Assembly (NCBI RefSeq): GCF_014805625.2
Contig: NW_023998423.1
Coordinates: 2,014,277-2,078,276 of the forward strand
Reading direction: 5' to 3'
From: Glossina fuscipes
Taxonomy: Eukaryota; Arthropoda; Insecta; Diptera; Glossinidae
DNA length: 64,000 bases
The notes beneath the pieces were generated by a model, which worked only from the letters and a program-made list of their open reading frames with translations, was not told the DNA's origin and ran no database searches. The position numbers and the translations under genes were made by a program. This document shows positions 24,451-35,700 of the stretch, piece by piece (the stretch's first letter is position 1; the number at the start of each line of letters is the position of its first letter).

Positions 24451-25289
24451 AATACAAGGAATAATTTTAGGCAGACATGTTAAAATAAGTCACAGAATAA
24501 AAGTTCGTAGCGCCGTTTTAATGACAACCCCATTATATAAGCTACTTTAATCTTAATTCACAGCGAATCTCAGCATGATATAATTGGAGGAGAGTGTAAG
24601 AACAGTGTTATAAAAAATTTTCTATGTATCCAAGTGGTTGCCAGTAGATCTAACTTTTTTAGGATACCATCGGGGGTAGAACGCGCCTCTCAGTTTGTGA
24701 TGGGAATCATGGCAATAATTAAAATGTTATTGTTTATAATTTAAATTCATTTATTTATCCAAACAAGCTATATATAAACGTAAATTATTATACACAAGCC
24801 ATATATTTTTTGATTTCGAATAATATAAAAATGGAAAAACCTTCAAAAGATAAGAAAAAGCGTATTTGTTAATGCAAGTAACGAATAAACTTTGTTTCAG
24901 TTCATAGCTCTTGAAGAAATTATCATAAGTGACATTGCGGTTGTTGCTCCAACGTGGTATGCACAGTTCTTCAAAGCGCCTCTGGTACACATTTCGGGTC
25001 GATTAGGTTATTCCTGTTCAAGATACGGGATTCTTTTCTGACTATAAACCTGTAGAACACACGATGAAAGAGAGTTACTGAAGACATCATGATCAAGTTC
25101 AAAAGTACAACGACATTTTTCTTTTTGTGATAATTGATAATTAATAGTAAAGTAATGCAAATAGAAGCATTCTTGTAAGCCATGGCCTACTATTAGACAC
25201 CTTACACCACTTTACTTAATACAGTCAATCGTATAACGAGTTCTCAAAATAGTGCTTTGTTTAGGAAATAGTCGAAAAAATCGTTCGAT

Positions 25290-25560
25290 CCAAACCATTT
25301 TCAATAGCGTTCCTTTTCGGGTCAAAACTTGTCAATATACCAAATTTCAGCAAAGTGTCTGAAAAATTGCAATCTGTGCGATGAACATAGACTCACAAGA
25401 CGGAGAGGCAGACGAACAAGATCAATTTAGAAAGTGATTCTGTATAATGGAAGATGGGTCTCTCCTAAATTCCTCTGCGTGTTAAGTGCATGCGCATAAG
25501 TTTAATACATCCTGGCACGAGAAATGGTGTAGGCTAAAAAAGCCTGCAGTGCTAAGTTTA
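25290..25560 (+). repeat. Copy of family D repeat
   Basis: The blocks are CCATTTTCAATAGCGTTCC, GACGAACAAGATCAATTTAG, GATGGGTCTCTCCTAAATTC, GCATAAGTTTAATACATCCTG and GAAATGGTGTAGGCT, in the same order as the other plus-orientation copies. Confidence 0.7.
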
Positions 25561-25950
25561 TGTTATTTTTCTAAACGATAAAGAAAAATATATTTTTATA
25601 TATTATTATAATAAAAACACTAAAGCCGTTCCACCCGTTATTTTTTGCTCTAGAAAATGAAAAAAAAAAAACACGCACAGCTATCAATCATTTTAACGAA
25701 CATTCTCTACCGAATTGATTATATTATACATGCATATATATATATATATTTGTTTTTCGTACACAACCGGTTTTAAACGTCATCTTTTTAACTGCAAGGC
25801 TTGCGTGTATAGAAAAACCTGTTGCATTTAAGGAAAACAAAACAAAAATTAAAAACAGCAATTCAACAAAAATTCATTATAACAGCATATAAAAAGTTTT
25901 TCTACATAAGAAAAGTCATGTGAATTATTTCGAATTTTTGCTTCTTTCAG

Positions 25951-26528
25951 AAAGCATCTTCAGTTCTACAAAAGTTATTTGTGTGTGGAACTTTAAAATA
26001 CGGCCAACCAAGTCATTCCATTTTGTCTAATAATGCCAATGGCTATGCAAAATACTGGTGTCGTGCCACAACCGCTGAGAAGCTGCCCCTGGTCATAGCT
26101 ACCCGTTACAACATACCATTCCTGCTGAATAAACCTGGCATAGGATTTTATGTCACTGGTGAAATTTACGAAGTAGATAATAAGATGTTAAAGGTTTTAG
26201 ATGATTTAGAAGATTGCCAGGATATATACACGCGGGAAATGCTCGACATGAATATTGGTGTCGGAGAGGGGTGAGAGAAAAAGTTTGCGAAACTTTGCTT
26301 CTAAGATTTGCGATCAAAAATAATTTGTTTTTTTTTTAATTTTTCAATTCACATAGCACGGTACCCTGTTGGGTTTATTTGCTACAAAAATATCCGGAAA
26401 AATTATTGAAACTTGAATACCTGTCAAGCTATGAAAACAATGAAAAACATCCATACGTGATACGTCATCAACGCCACCATAAATATCCACCAAACGAAGA
26501 TCTCTCCTATACTGCCACTGCTCAATAA
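25951..26528 (+). CDS. Gamma-glutamylaminecyclotransferase / AIG2-like protein (first exon not located)
   Basis: Two exons are seen, 25951-26270 and 26357-26528, with an 86-bp intron. They encode 163 residues from an acceptor CTTTCAG at 25944-25950. The core KLFVCGTLKYGQPSH is the family's F-V-Y-G-T-L-K-x-G-x-P substrate loop, here with Cys in place of Tyr. FYVTGEIYEVD..LDDLEDCQDIYTRE carries the expected catalytic Glu region. The C-terminal part is PCWVYLL..YP then DLSYTATAQ. The family (human GGACT; Drosophila CG2811/Tina-1) releases 5-oxoproline from gamma-glutamyl amines, including isopeptide crosslinks. No in-frame Met lies between the acceptor and the upstream stop at 25921-25923, so a short first exon must lie upstream. 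I could not place it. The CDS as given is 5'-partial. Confidence 0.8.
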
Positions 26529-26756
26529 CAATTTAATGGCTGATCATCACTTGTTATATAAAAAGATGTGTACTTAAACGTTTTTCCGGTATACAAAGTT
26601 TTTACATCTTCTCTTGCGTAATATCATTGATACTTAAAATAATGTTAAAATTAAATGAACAACACTTAAAGATATATATACAATAACGAAAAAAATATAA
26701 ATATGAACATATACACGTATGTATATACATTACATTATATAACTTATAAAGAAAGA

Positions 26757-26762
26757 AATAAA
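26757..26762 (+). terminator. Polyadenylation signal AATAAA
   Basis: The hexamer lies 229 bases after the stop of the cyclotransferase-like gene, in AT-rich sequence. Confidence 0.4.
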
Positions 26763-27659
26763 ATGCATTCACAAACCTCTAAATAAATTGCATAATTAAT
26801 GTATAATGACGTATGTTCTCTCGAAAGAATAACAATCATTCATATGTATTTTTAAGAAACACATTAACAGAGTTTTACATAAGACAAAAAAAAGCGACAC
26901 CAACTTACAAATGTGTAGGCATAGGGAGCGTCAGCAACATAGACATTAGCAGAAGGACTAACACAATAAAAAAGAAGTTTTTACCAAAAAGCTAAGAGAA
27001 TGTAATACACTCTACTTCAGCCAAACTGCAGAGCCTTCTTTTACGAATCAGCGAAGGAATAATATTATGTGTGAATTTTATCAATTAACTTTTCAATAAA
27101 CACTTAGAGTCATATGCTTATTTACTTCGCTTAACTGTAAAACTCCATTACTTTGGTGATTTCTTTCTTTCGTTATTTTTTTTTTTTTTAGAGATTGCAT
27201 TTCTTTCTACTGAGCCCTACGTGCACATTCTTCTGGCTGCGGCTAATAACTCAGAATTTCTTCTTTGCAATGGCCGCCAGCTTCCTTGTAGCACAGAAAG
27301 CAAGAATTTTTGATAAGAATGTTTTACCAGATCCATTAGAAAATACACCTTCGAGTTTAAATAATGATTTTCACACACACATTAAATCTTTTGGCAGATA
27401 TAATTTACTGTTTGAATTTAAAGTTGAACGAAGTTTAAGAAAACTTGTCCTACCTTCCCATCCTTTCAGGCTATTAGCTGATTTATTGATGAGTTCTAGT
27501 TCTAGTTTTATAACAAAAGTGATTGCGTACATTTCGGCGTTGAAGGTATAATTTATAACAAATGGTTGGAATTTAATGGCAACCGCTATTTATGTATTCT
27601 AATAATAAAGTAATTTTCAACGCTTTGGCTGAACAGGAAAATAAGGGAAAAAGGGGAAG

Positions 27660-27830
27660 GTGGCTTTTCACTTCGTCTAACTTCTTTGTGCACTTGTAAA
27701 AGGGCTTTGATTTCTCACGAAAAATCGTTAGGTGGTTTTTCCTTTACACAGTTTGTAAAAGAAAGTACCATGTATTGAGAATAGAGAGGGAACAGAGTTG
27801 CTTTCAATAAATATCAACGCTTCCAAGAGA
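27660..27830. repeat. Dispersed repeat shared with 43115-43290 (inverse)
   Basis: The plus strand here has GAGAATAGAGAGGGAACAGA, then GTTGCTTTCAATAAAT. The minus strand at about 43108-43157 has GAGAATAGAGAGATAACAGA, then GTTGCTTTCAATAAAT. Flanking blocks also match (CGTTAGGTGGTTTTTCCTTT versus CGTTAGTTGGTTTTTTTCCT). Its nature is unknown; a MITE or decayed transposon is likely. Confidence 0.75.
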
Positions 27831-28639
27831 GAAATTGGAGTTTGTTTCTGTTTTCCGATAATGATTTCTCTTGAAGTTTTTGCCGTTTTACAGTTGTTAA
27901 CGTTGTAGGTTTTGAGCTGGTATGGATGATGATGACAATTCGAAAAGTCTTTCCCCGATCGCTTGATTCTGATCACCAGTAATTAACCAATTCAATATTT
28001 TGCAAAAATCTGCTTTCGCACTTTTTGTGATGACACTTTTTAAATAATTGAAAACAATTAAAATAGTGTGAACCAGCGAACGAATTATCAGTTTTTGAAA
28101 TCTTTTCTCCACACATTTTTGGAACAAAAAAATTACATTAAATGAAATTGTTGTGATAGAACTGTTAAGATATAATTACAAATTTTTCTTCTTCATCCGC
28201 AAATTAACAAGCGAAAATTCGCAGAGTTGCATAAAAAAGATCAATGTGAACACTAAGTGGGCTGACAAAATGAAGCGTCATTTTCGTTTTCGGGTTAAAA
28301 ACTCTGAAGTGATAAGTACAATGGGCACTCGCGCTATCATATTGTTTTAAAGGAAACTGCAAGCAAAAATATATGGTTTATAACCAAAAATGAGAAAATC
28401 AACGTAAACATATACAAATATATAAATATATATACATATATAAACATATTTGTAGATGTATATATTAGACAGATATATGTAGATATATAAACTGATGAAG
28501 AAGTCAACGTTACTGAATTTGGACACTGTAGATCTGTTGTTGAAATATTATCGCATATAACGATTCTCACGAAATATAGACCATTATGTGGTAAATATTG
28601 TCCATGGTGGTAATCTGAGATAAACACTGAAGGAACCAA

Positions 28640-28960
28640 ATTTTGACCACATGCTTATTTCTTGACCCACGGCCCTTATAGCGGTTCTCTTAAATAGAGG
28701 CATAGTGCAAACCTAGTGTTTTATGATGGAAACTGAAAAATAACAAAATTTTTGGGAAATCAATTAAGTTTGCAAAATTTGAATCACGCCATGTTGTAGG
28801 TATCACCCAATATGCGGGTTTTTAATGAAAAGTATGCCTTTGAATGAAAATAATGTGTAATTGTCATTGCAACATTTCCGAAACGACAACTACATTAAGC
28901 GAATTGGTGCAGGATATGTAATGGCAGCCTGGTCCGATTATAATATTCTTGTGTGTTTTT
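28640..28960 (-). repeat. End of a family D repeat
   Basis: The end GCGAATTGGTGCAGGATATG, followed by GTAATGGC..CCGATTATAATATTC, aligns with GCGAAGTGGTGTAGGGTATC, followed by TAATGCTC..CCGACTATAGTATTC, at 23.8 kb. Confidence 0.6.
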
Positions 28961-29251
28961 TTCTTGTCGACTCCTTTCATCAACGATAAAATAGAAATAA
29001 AATCAAAAATTAAACGAAAAAAAACACATATTCGATGTTCAGAAATCGAAACCGTTTTATAATCGCAAATTTTGCGTTGTATTGCATCGGAACCGTGTTA
29101 AACGGTGGACACCTGTATCAATTTATATTTCAGTAAAAATTTTTCGACTGTCTTTTGTATGTTTTATCAATTAGTCTTTGTTTTCGTTGAGAGTTGCCAT
29201 TTGCACAATTTTGCCATCTATTGAGTAATTTTTTTAGTAAATGACAACTGA

Positions 29252-29262
29252 TTTGGCGCCAA
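29252..29262 (+). promoter_or_regulatory. Palindromic E2F site upstream of Orc1
   Basis: TTTGGCGCCAA contains TTTGGCGC, an exact match to the E2F consensus TTTSSCGC, inside the perfect palindrome TTGGCGCCAA (29253-29262). It lies 119 bases before the Orc1 ATG. Drosophila Orc1 is a known E2F-controlled gene at the G1/S transition, so function is likely but inferred. Confidence 0.6.
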
Positions 29263-29381
29263 GTTAATGATCAGAAAAGCAAATTGTTTCACTGCCGCGA
29301 CTAAAACTAGAAAATCTTAAGCTTTTTTAAAAATTACAAATTTGCTGACCCAATCAAGGAAATTCATAATAACAAAGTGGT

Positions 29382-32300
29382 ATGAGCGAATCAGTTAAAT
29401 GGATTGGACCGTACAATCCCAACGAGAGTTGTCCGCAGTTGCTCCGGGAAGATGTGCTTTTTTACGCCAAATGTATCGTTGGTCCGTTGACGTTATGTGT
29501 GGGTGACTATGTGTTAGTCTCGAACGGTATGGTTAATGGTAGCCTCGCCAAAATATGTTATAAACTCTAGCAAAAATATGAGAAAAAACATCAAAATTTA
29601 AAAATGACATTTTTTTTCATTTCAGCTGACGCTCGCGAGCCAGATACCGTGGAAGGTTGTGACATTGCAAAGATTTTGCATATGTACGAGTTGCGAGAAA
29701 TATCTAATCGCGATCCTTATCGTGCCATCGTTCAATGGTATTCAAGGCCGCAGTCCATTCCTGCTAAACATTTCGATGACGATGACATATGCCTAGACTT
29801 TGAAAAAGAATTAATAGAAGAACATCGTCCTTATGATCCGGACATATCGCTCGAAACCATATTTCGTAAATGTAGCGTTTTGTATGGCACAGTCGACTGC
29901 TTTGCTACAGACCTGTTGGAAAGCTCTAACACAAAGAAGACGTCTTGCCCAACTTTCGTATGTCGTTATAAGTTTAGTAAAATTAAAAATAAATATCATT
30001 TGCTGCCTTTGGAGTTTGGGAATGTTGGAAGTATAGAATCAGGACGCAGCACACGTGCATCTAGAAGAAAACAAACTGATAGCAAAAGTGCTTCCGCTAA
30101 GAAGATACGGCGTTCTACTGTGACATCAGAAAATGCGCGGCTGCATCCAGCGTCAGCAGTCGTCCATCCGAAGGACTGCAATTATTTTAAGAGTCAGAAA
30201 GTATCTCCTATTAAAATTGTGGAAAGACGTAGGGTGGTATCTGCAACAATAGCGGATATAGCCAATAGTGGATTGTGGACAAATCGTAACACAAGTACAA
30301 TAAAAGCCTCACCTCTATCAGAACAAAATATAAAAGTAACTCCAGCCATAAAAGCTTTAAAAGCACGCCGTAATCTTAATTCGAGTTTAGAGCATGCGGC
30401 CAACGATACAGCCGACTCAGATTGTTTGAATTATTCCATAATCAAAGATACACCAGATACGCAAAAAACACCAAGTGAGATGAAAATAAAGCTAAGGGTA
30501 TCTGAAAGGTAAAGTAGGGAACGATATTTTAAAATAATCATTTAATAAAATTGATTTCAGACATCGTTTAATTTCTCTGGAGAAAGATCCGTTGGCGTTA
30601 GAAAATAACACGAAAGAATTTATTGATTTTGTTGAAGCTCGTACCGATCTTCATGAGACGCCTACTAAAAAGTTAAGAGAAAGTGCTACTCAGACACCAG
30701 TACATAAACGTAAAAGTATATTAAAATCGGCAACTAAGCGTGTTGGTATGTTTCAATGAACTATATTTTGTTAATTACTTATTACGGTTGTCCTTACTCC
30801 AAACTGAAGGCACTCCAAAACGCAACATACATATGTCTAATATTGTGGAAGAGATGATATTCGATAAACAAGACGTTCTTTCCACACCAAAACTGAAATC
30901 TAAAAGGTCTTTGGCTTTCGGAAAAGAGAAGGATATAGAAAAAATTCTACTGGAAGTCACTCCCAAGAAACCAGTAGAGGAAACACCCAAGCGCGTGCAG
31001 CGTTCAAACTCAAAATACGTTAAAGATTCTGAAACTCCCAAAACACCTAGCCAAAAATTGAAAATGATAAGGTCTGGAGAATTAACGCCATCATTTAAAG
31101 AACGTGAAGGTATTGAGCACAGTAAATTATCGAAAAATGATTTACAACTGGCTCGAGAACGTTTACATGTCTCCGTTGTACCACTGAGTTTGCCTTGCCG
31201 GGAAAAAGAATTTGAAAATATTTATACATTCTTAGAAGGCAAAATTAACGATAAATGCGGTGGTTGTATGTACATCTCTGGAGTACCGGGTACAGGCAAA
31301 ACAGCCACCGTCACTGGCGTTATAAGGGCTTTGCAGAAACAAGTACAGGAAGACATGTTACCTGCCTTTGATTATTTGGAGATTAATGGCATGCGTTTAA
31401 CAGAACCACGTCAAGCTTACGTTCACATCTACCGTCAGCTGACTGGCAAAACAGTAGCTTGGGAACATGCTCACGCTTTATTAGAGAAACGCTTTATGAC
31501 AGCTGCACCACGTAGGATTACGACAGTTTTGATTGTGGATGAATTGGATATATTATGTAACCGACGTCAGGATGTAGTTTACAATCTGTTGGACTGGCCA
31601 GCAAAAACAGCTGCATGTTTAGTTGTGGTAACAATAGCCAATACGATGGACTTGCCTGAACGCGTACTAATGGGCAAAGTAACTTCTAGGTTGGGTTTGA
31701 CACGGCTCACTTTTCAACCCTACACCCACAAGCAATTACAAGAAATTGTTACGGGGCGTTTAGGTGGGTCAGAGGCTTTCAAGGGCGAAGCCATACAACT
31801 GGTAGCGAGGTGAGTTGAAAGAACAACTTTTTTTTGTTTTTTGGTGTGGAGTGAATCGAGATGTCCTCTATTCGCGCAATACAGTAACGATCAAAGAGAA
31901 ATGAAAGAAGACGTGGAAATAGAGTAGTCGTGGTCACAGGCTAGGGGATAATCTTACCGACTGCACATTTACTATATCTACGACCACGGCGAACTCTACC
32001 ACACAGATTTGAATTCACGGACATTGACATGGTAGTCGCGATTTTCACCTAGTCGGCTACTTCTTTTTTGTATTGCCTTTTGTATCTCAAAGTCAACTTT
32101 ATTTTTTAATCTTATCTCCACATTTAATGGCTGTGAAAAGACTTTCGCCCTTAAAAAAGAAGTATATTAAATCATTTTTAAGTAACGTTTTTTTTTTTTT
32201 TTTTTTTTTGTATTTTGAACATAGAAAAGTAGCTGCCGTCTCAGGAGACGCCCGGCGTGCTTTAGATATCTGCCGTCGTGCCACTGAAATAGCAGATTCT

Positions 32301-32745
32301 TCAAAAGGTAAAGAAATATGTGTGAATATATTGCATGTCCAACAAGCCCTGTCGGAAATGATAGCCAGCGCTAAAGTGCAGGCCATTAAAAGATGTTCTC
32401 GCCTGGAACAAATTCTATTGCAAGCCATAGCTGCGGAAGTTACACGCACCGGCGTAGAGGAAACGTATTTTATGGGAGTTTATACGCAATTTGAAAGCAT
32501 TGCTAATTTTGTGGGAGGAATCTTGGTACCAAACACAGGTTTGTTGAAGAATCTTAATATATAGATTTAATCTTAAGAGTGGAATCCTCTTAGGACAAGT
32601 TTTACGTTTATGTTCTAAATTGGGCGCAGAGCGATTGATTATTTGCGAGCATACGCGTAATGATATATTCCAAAAAATTTTATTAAACGTCAGCACGGAC
32701 GATATACACTACGCTTTAAGGGTAACACCGGAGGCAACGCAATAA
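29382..32745 (+). CDS. Orc1: Origin recognition complex subunit 1
   Basis: There are six exons: 29382-29526, 29626-30508, 30561-30745, 30810-31809, 32225-32538 and 32594-32745, giving 892 residues (the family's fly member is about 920). Orc1 is the ATP-binding subunit of ORC, which marks origins and loads the MCM helicase with Cdc6. The N-terminal BAH domain (about residues 40-180) shows CVGDYVLVSN and VQWYSRPQSIP. The middle is basic and rich in TP/SP sites (TPKR, TPKKP, ETPKTP), suited to CDK control. The AAA+ module has Walker A GVPGTGKT (562-569) and Walker B LIVDELD (645-651). SGDARRALDICRRATE is the sensor-2/arginine region. The C-terminal winged helix ends with NVSTDDIHYAL. The 415-bp fourth intron holds a tRNA-like repeat. 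The gene converges on PIG-G. Confidence 0.95.
31985..32062 (-). repeat. tRNA-like SINE repeat in Orc1 intron 4 (best copy)
   Basis: The minus-strand reading begins GTAGCCGACTAGGTGAAAAT (A-box-like TAGCCGACTAGG), then CGCGACTACCATGTCAATG, then TCCGTGAATTCAAATCTG (B-box-like) and GTGGTAGAGTT. The layout is that of a tRNA-Ser/Leu-like head with internal pol III promoter boxes. Confidence 0.65.
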
Positions 32746-32773
32746 ATTACTACATTTTTATAAATCTTTTATT
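32741..32773. terminator. Facing polyadenylation signals of Orc1 and PIG-G
   Basis: AATAAA at 32741-32746 on the plus strand overlaps the Orc1 stop (32743-32745). AATAAA on the minus strand at 32773-32768 overlaps the PIG-G stop (32771-32769). Only 23 bp lie between the two coding regions, so cleavage sites would fall in or beyond the other gene's last codons. Confidence 0.6.
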
Positions 32774-35700
32774 TAAATAATTTAAAGTACAAAGTTGTTA
32801 CAATAAAATTTAAATAAAATACTAAGATTTGAAAACACTCATAGATGGCCTTAGGGGCATACACTGAATATATAAATAGATGATAACGGAATGCTATTAG
32901 TAGCCACCAATACACAGCAACTGGTACGACAGTGGTCGTTGTGTATAAGTTCAACACTAGATACAAGTCTTCCTCAGTGCTTTCAAATAATTGCATGTTA
33001 GTTATTTGCTCCTTTTCTTGGCGAATTGGCAATGTCTGCACTTGCGTATTAAACATGTGCCATACTAAATACAAATACGCGTTTATTTGAGCGCAATACA
33101 TATTTAAAGTAATTAAAGAGCCTACAATTAAAGCATTGTAGGATTTTAAACCTATATAACCAGGATTTATATTTATCGTAGACAACTTATTGGTATTGCC
33201 CTGAGAAGTAAAAAAAGGAAAATTTGCATTATTTTTAAAATTTTTAAAACTAAACGCATAATTGGTCATTTGTCCTATTACCTGGAAAAAGTAAAATGTA
33301 TTCGCTATAAATATGGTCAAGACTGTCTTTAAAATCAAAATATAACTTCGATTGTAAAGACGTTTGTCTTTTAAATATAAATTATCACAGAGCTGATAGC
33401 TTGTCTCTAGCATGAATATTAAGGCTGGCAGAAGAATTACGTTATGGGGATCATGCAATAAAGCCGACACCAATAAGCAGCATGTTAGATTGGTTTTCAG
33501 AAGTGCTAGTAAATTAAAAGTCGCACCCAAAGAATGATTACGTCCACGTTTACAACAGATGCCTGAGTAGTGTATGCAAGCTGTTGTCAGAACGCCACAC
33601 CAAAAGATTAGTAAAGGAATTCCGGGGTATTTCGGGGACTGACGGTAACCGAAAACGCTAAGCAATGCCACCAAACACGTAAACATTTGAAGTGGGGAAT
33701 TGTATTTACGCAACAGCCACCATAACATGCTCAAGCCTGAATATGAAGAGAGAAATTTTTCAATTTTGAATACATATTAAGTAAATTTTTCTGCTGTACC
33801 TACCTGTCAGTAGAATTAAATCCAAATAAAATAGATTTCCTTTACGTCTGAAAATAGTCGCCAAATCCATCGTGTAGTATCCACGAGTATCGTTTGCATT
33901 CAGATGACGACAGAAAACGATGATAAGCAATAGAAAGATGGCGTTGCGCATTTCGAAAGTCTGCCGCAATAGTAACATATTTTCGCGCAGCTTTTGATTA
34001 CGCCAACAATGTTTAATATTATTATGGAAATTTTGGGCAATTAAAAATATTAAAAGCGTAGGTGTCAGATAATACCAAGTCCAATGTTCTTCTTCGATCA
34101 AGGAAGAAGATCCACGCGTTGCGATTTGTATAAAAAATATAGCCGTTAGCACACTTGGTATCGATAATTTGAAATGAGCTTTGAATTTTGGACTCAGAGG
34201 TAAAATTATTTGTAAGATTAATTGGAAGAGATCCCAAATCAAATATAAACTAAAGGCCACAGGCAGCGTAATCAAAATACCAATCAGCAAGCTACGCGAA
34301 CTAATATAATTGAAGTAATGACATAAATAATTGATTATAGTAGCCATGAAGCAGCATCTCAGAAAAACTGTTAAAGAAAATCCCTTCGACATAACGCATA
34401 GAAGAGGATTTTCAAATAACACATTCAGCAAAAGGGTTAAAGCGCTCTGTAAAAAAAGAATATATAGAAAAAGAAAAAAAAAAAATAAGATAAAGCAAAC
34501 AAAGTGCTTTGAGGATTAAAAGACATATTTTGGTATTAAAAATTTGAGTACACAACCCAAATTTTCCCCGCCTTCTTGCAGTAATATATATGCACGATAT
34601 CTATAATATATATGATGACAATTTAGAACAAAAAAACACATTCGTTTATGCTTTGGCAGAGTCTCATAGACTCTAACTACGACTTAGCGTATTTGTGAAC
34701 ATGAACTGGTGCGTTTGTAAAAGAGAAAAAAATTCACGACTGCGTTTAGTCTTCCCGAGAATATTTTGAGGAATAGAGCGGTCTAGCTAAATCGTGGCTT
34801 CTCTCCACGTGCATGGAAAAAGTGAAGATTTTATATACTCTGATGTGTATCCCTAAGCATTATAGACTTTTGATAGATGCTTTCCACTTTTATATGTAAG
34901 AAGTTCCAGAATCAAACAAATCGAGGCGCTAACCTGATGAAATATTTTAGAAAGAGCAACAAAGCTGTACTTTCTTTCATTACAGGCTGGGTAAGAAATC
35001 GAATAAAATTTCTCTTGATCTTTGAAATTAATTGATTGCAGAACTCAAGTTGTTGTTTGGTTATTCAAACCAAGTCTCGCCCCAAAACGCCTAAATACAT
35101 TACAAGGGTTTTTTTGCTGGAGTCTATGGTGCGCATTTCTTACAATCGTGGTTATGTGAATTTTGGATCATTAGGCGTTGAAAACTTACCAATGTCGTTA
35201 GAGTTAACGCTATAGCTATGAAATCGTATTCAAATTCCACCAATGTTTGTGTTAATTGTAGCGATACTTCTTTGGAGAATCTCATATAATTTTGTTTAGC
35301 TTTTTCAAAAGTGACCAAACTAGAAATGTTGCTTAAAAGAAAATGCTTGTGAGAATTTCTCGCCTCCTGCCACCACTGATAATAGGCTATAAACATATGC
35401 ATTGCGGTAATTAAATTGCCACGAATTTTTCATTAGTCCTACCTCGCTGCCGTATATAATTTATAGAAAGTTTTTTCGTCAGTTTATTCATTAAATGCTG
35501 TGCATTATAGAGCAAATGATAGAGTTGCGCCTCTTGAGTGTAACAGTCAAAAAATTCGGGTATTAAACAACTCAGTGAAGTTTCGGGTATATCGATATCT
35601 AAAATAATCGCCAAGGTTGGAGCCAAATCGATTTGATTGTGTTCACTCAGAGATGGGCTAAGAAAGAATAAATAAATAGAATAGGAAAGTCTTACAAAAA

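Larger units (their letters stand above)
18532..25950. other. Intergenic, repeat-derived
   Basis: The 7.4 kb between the hAT copy and the cyclotransferase-like gene contains family D copies at 19.1, 23.4, 24.3 and 25.3 kb, one tRNA-like repeat at 20.77 kb and AT microsatellites (about 25733-25750). Open frames of 134 and 147 codons overlap on opposite strands at 21919-22577 but show no recognisable domain. No gene is supported. Confidence 0.55.
26529..29251. other. Intergenic with repeats
   Basis: No coding gene is supported. AT-rich microsatellite-like sequence lies at about 28400-28490. A block at 27660-27830 is shared in inverse orientation with 43115-43290. A family D end lies at 28640-28960. 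The 118-codon frame at 27195-27551 is a serine/leucine/phenylalanine-rich translation with no recognisable domain. Confidence 0.55.

Noticed and set aside
27195..27551. 118-codon frame
   Set aside because: The translation is rich in Phe, Leu and Ser with no domain, and repeat sequence lies next to it.
31985..32062. A real tRNA gene in the Orc1 intron
   Set aside because: Boxes A and B are recognisable, but acceptor and anticodon stems do not pair, and several degraded relatives exist, so it is treated as a SINE-like repeat.
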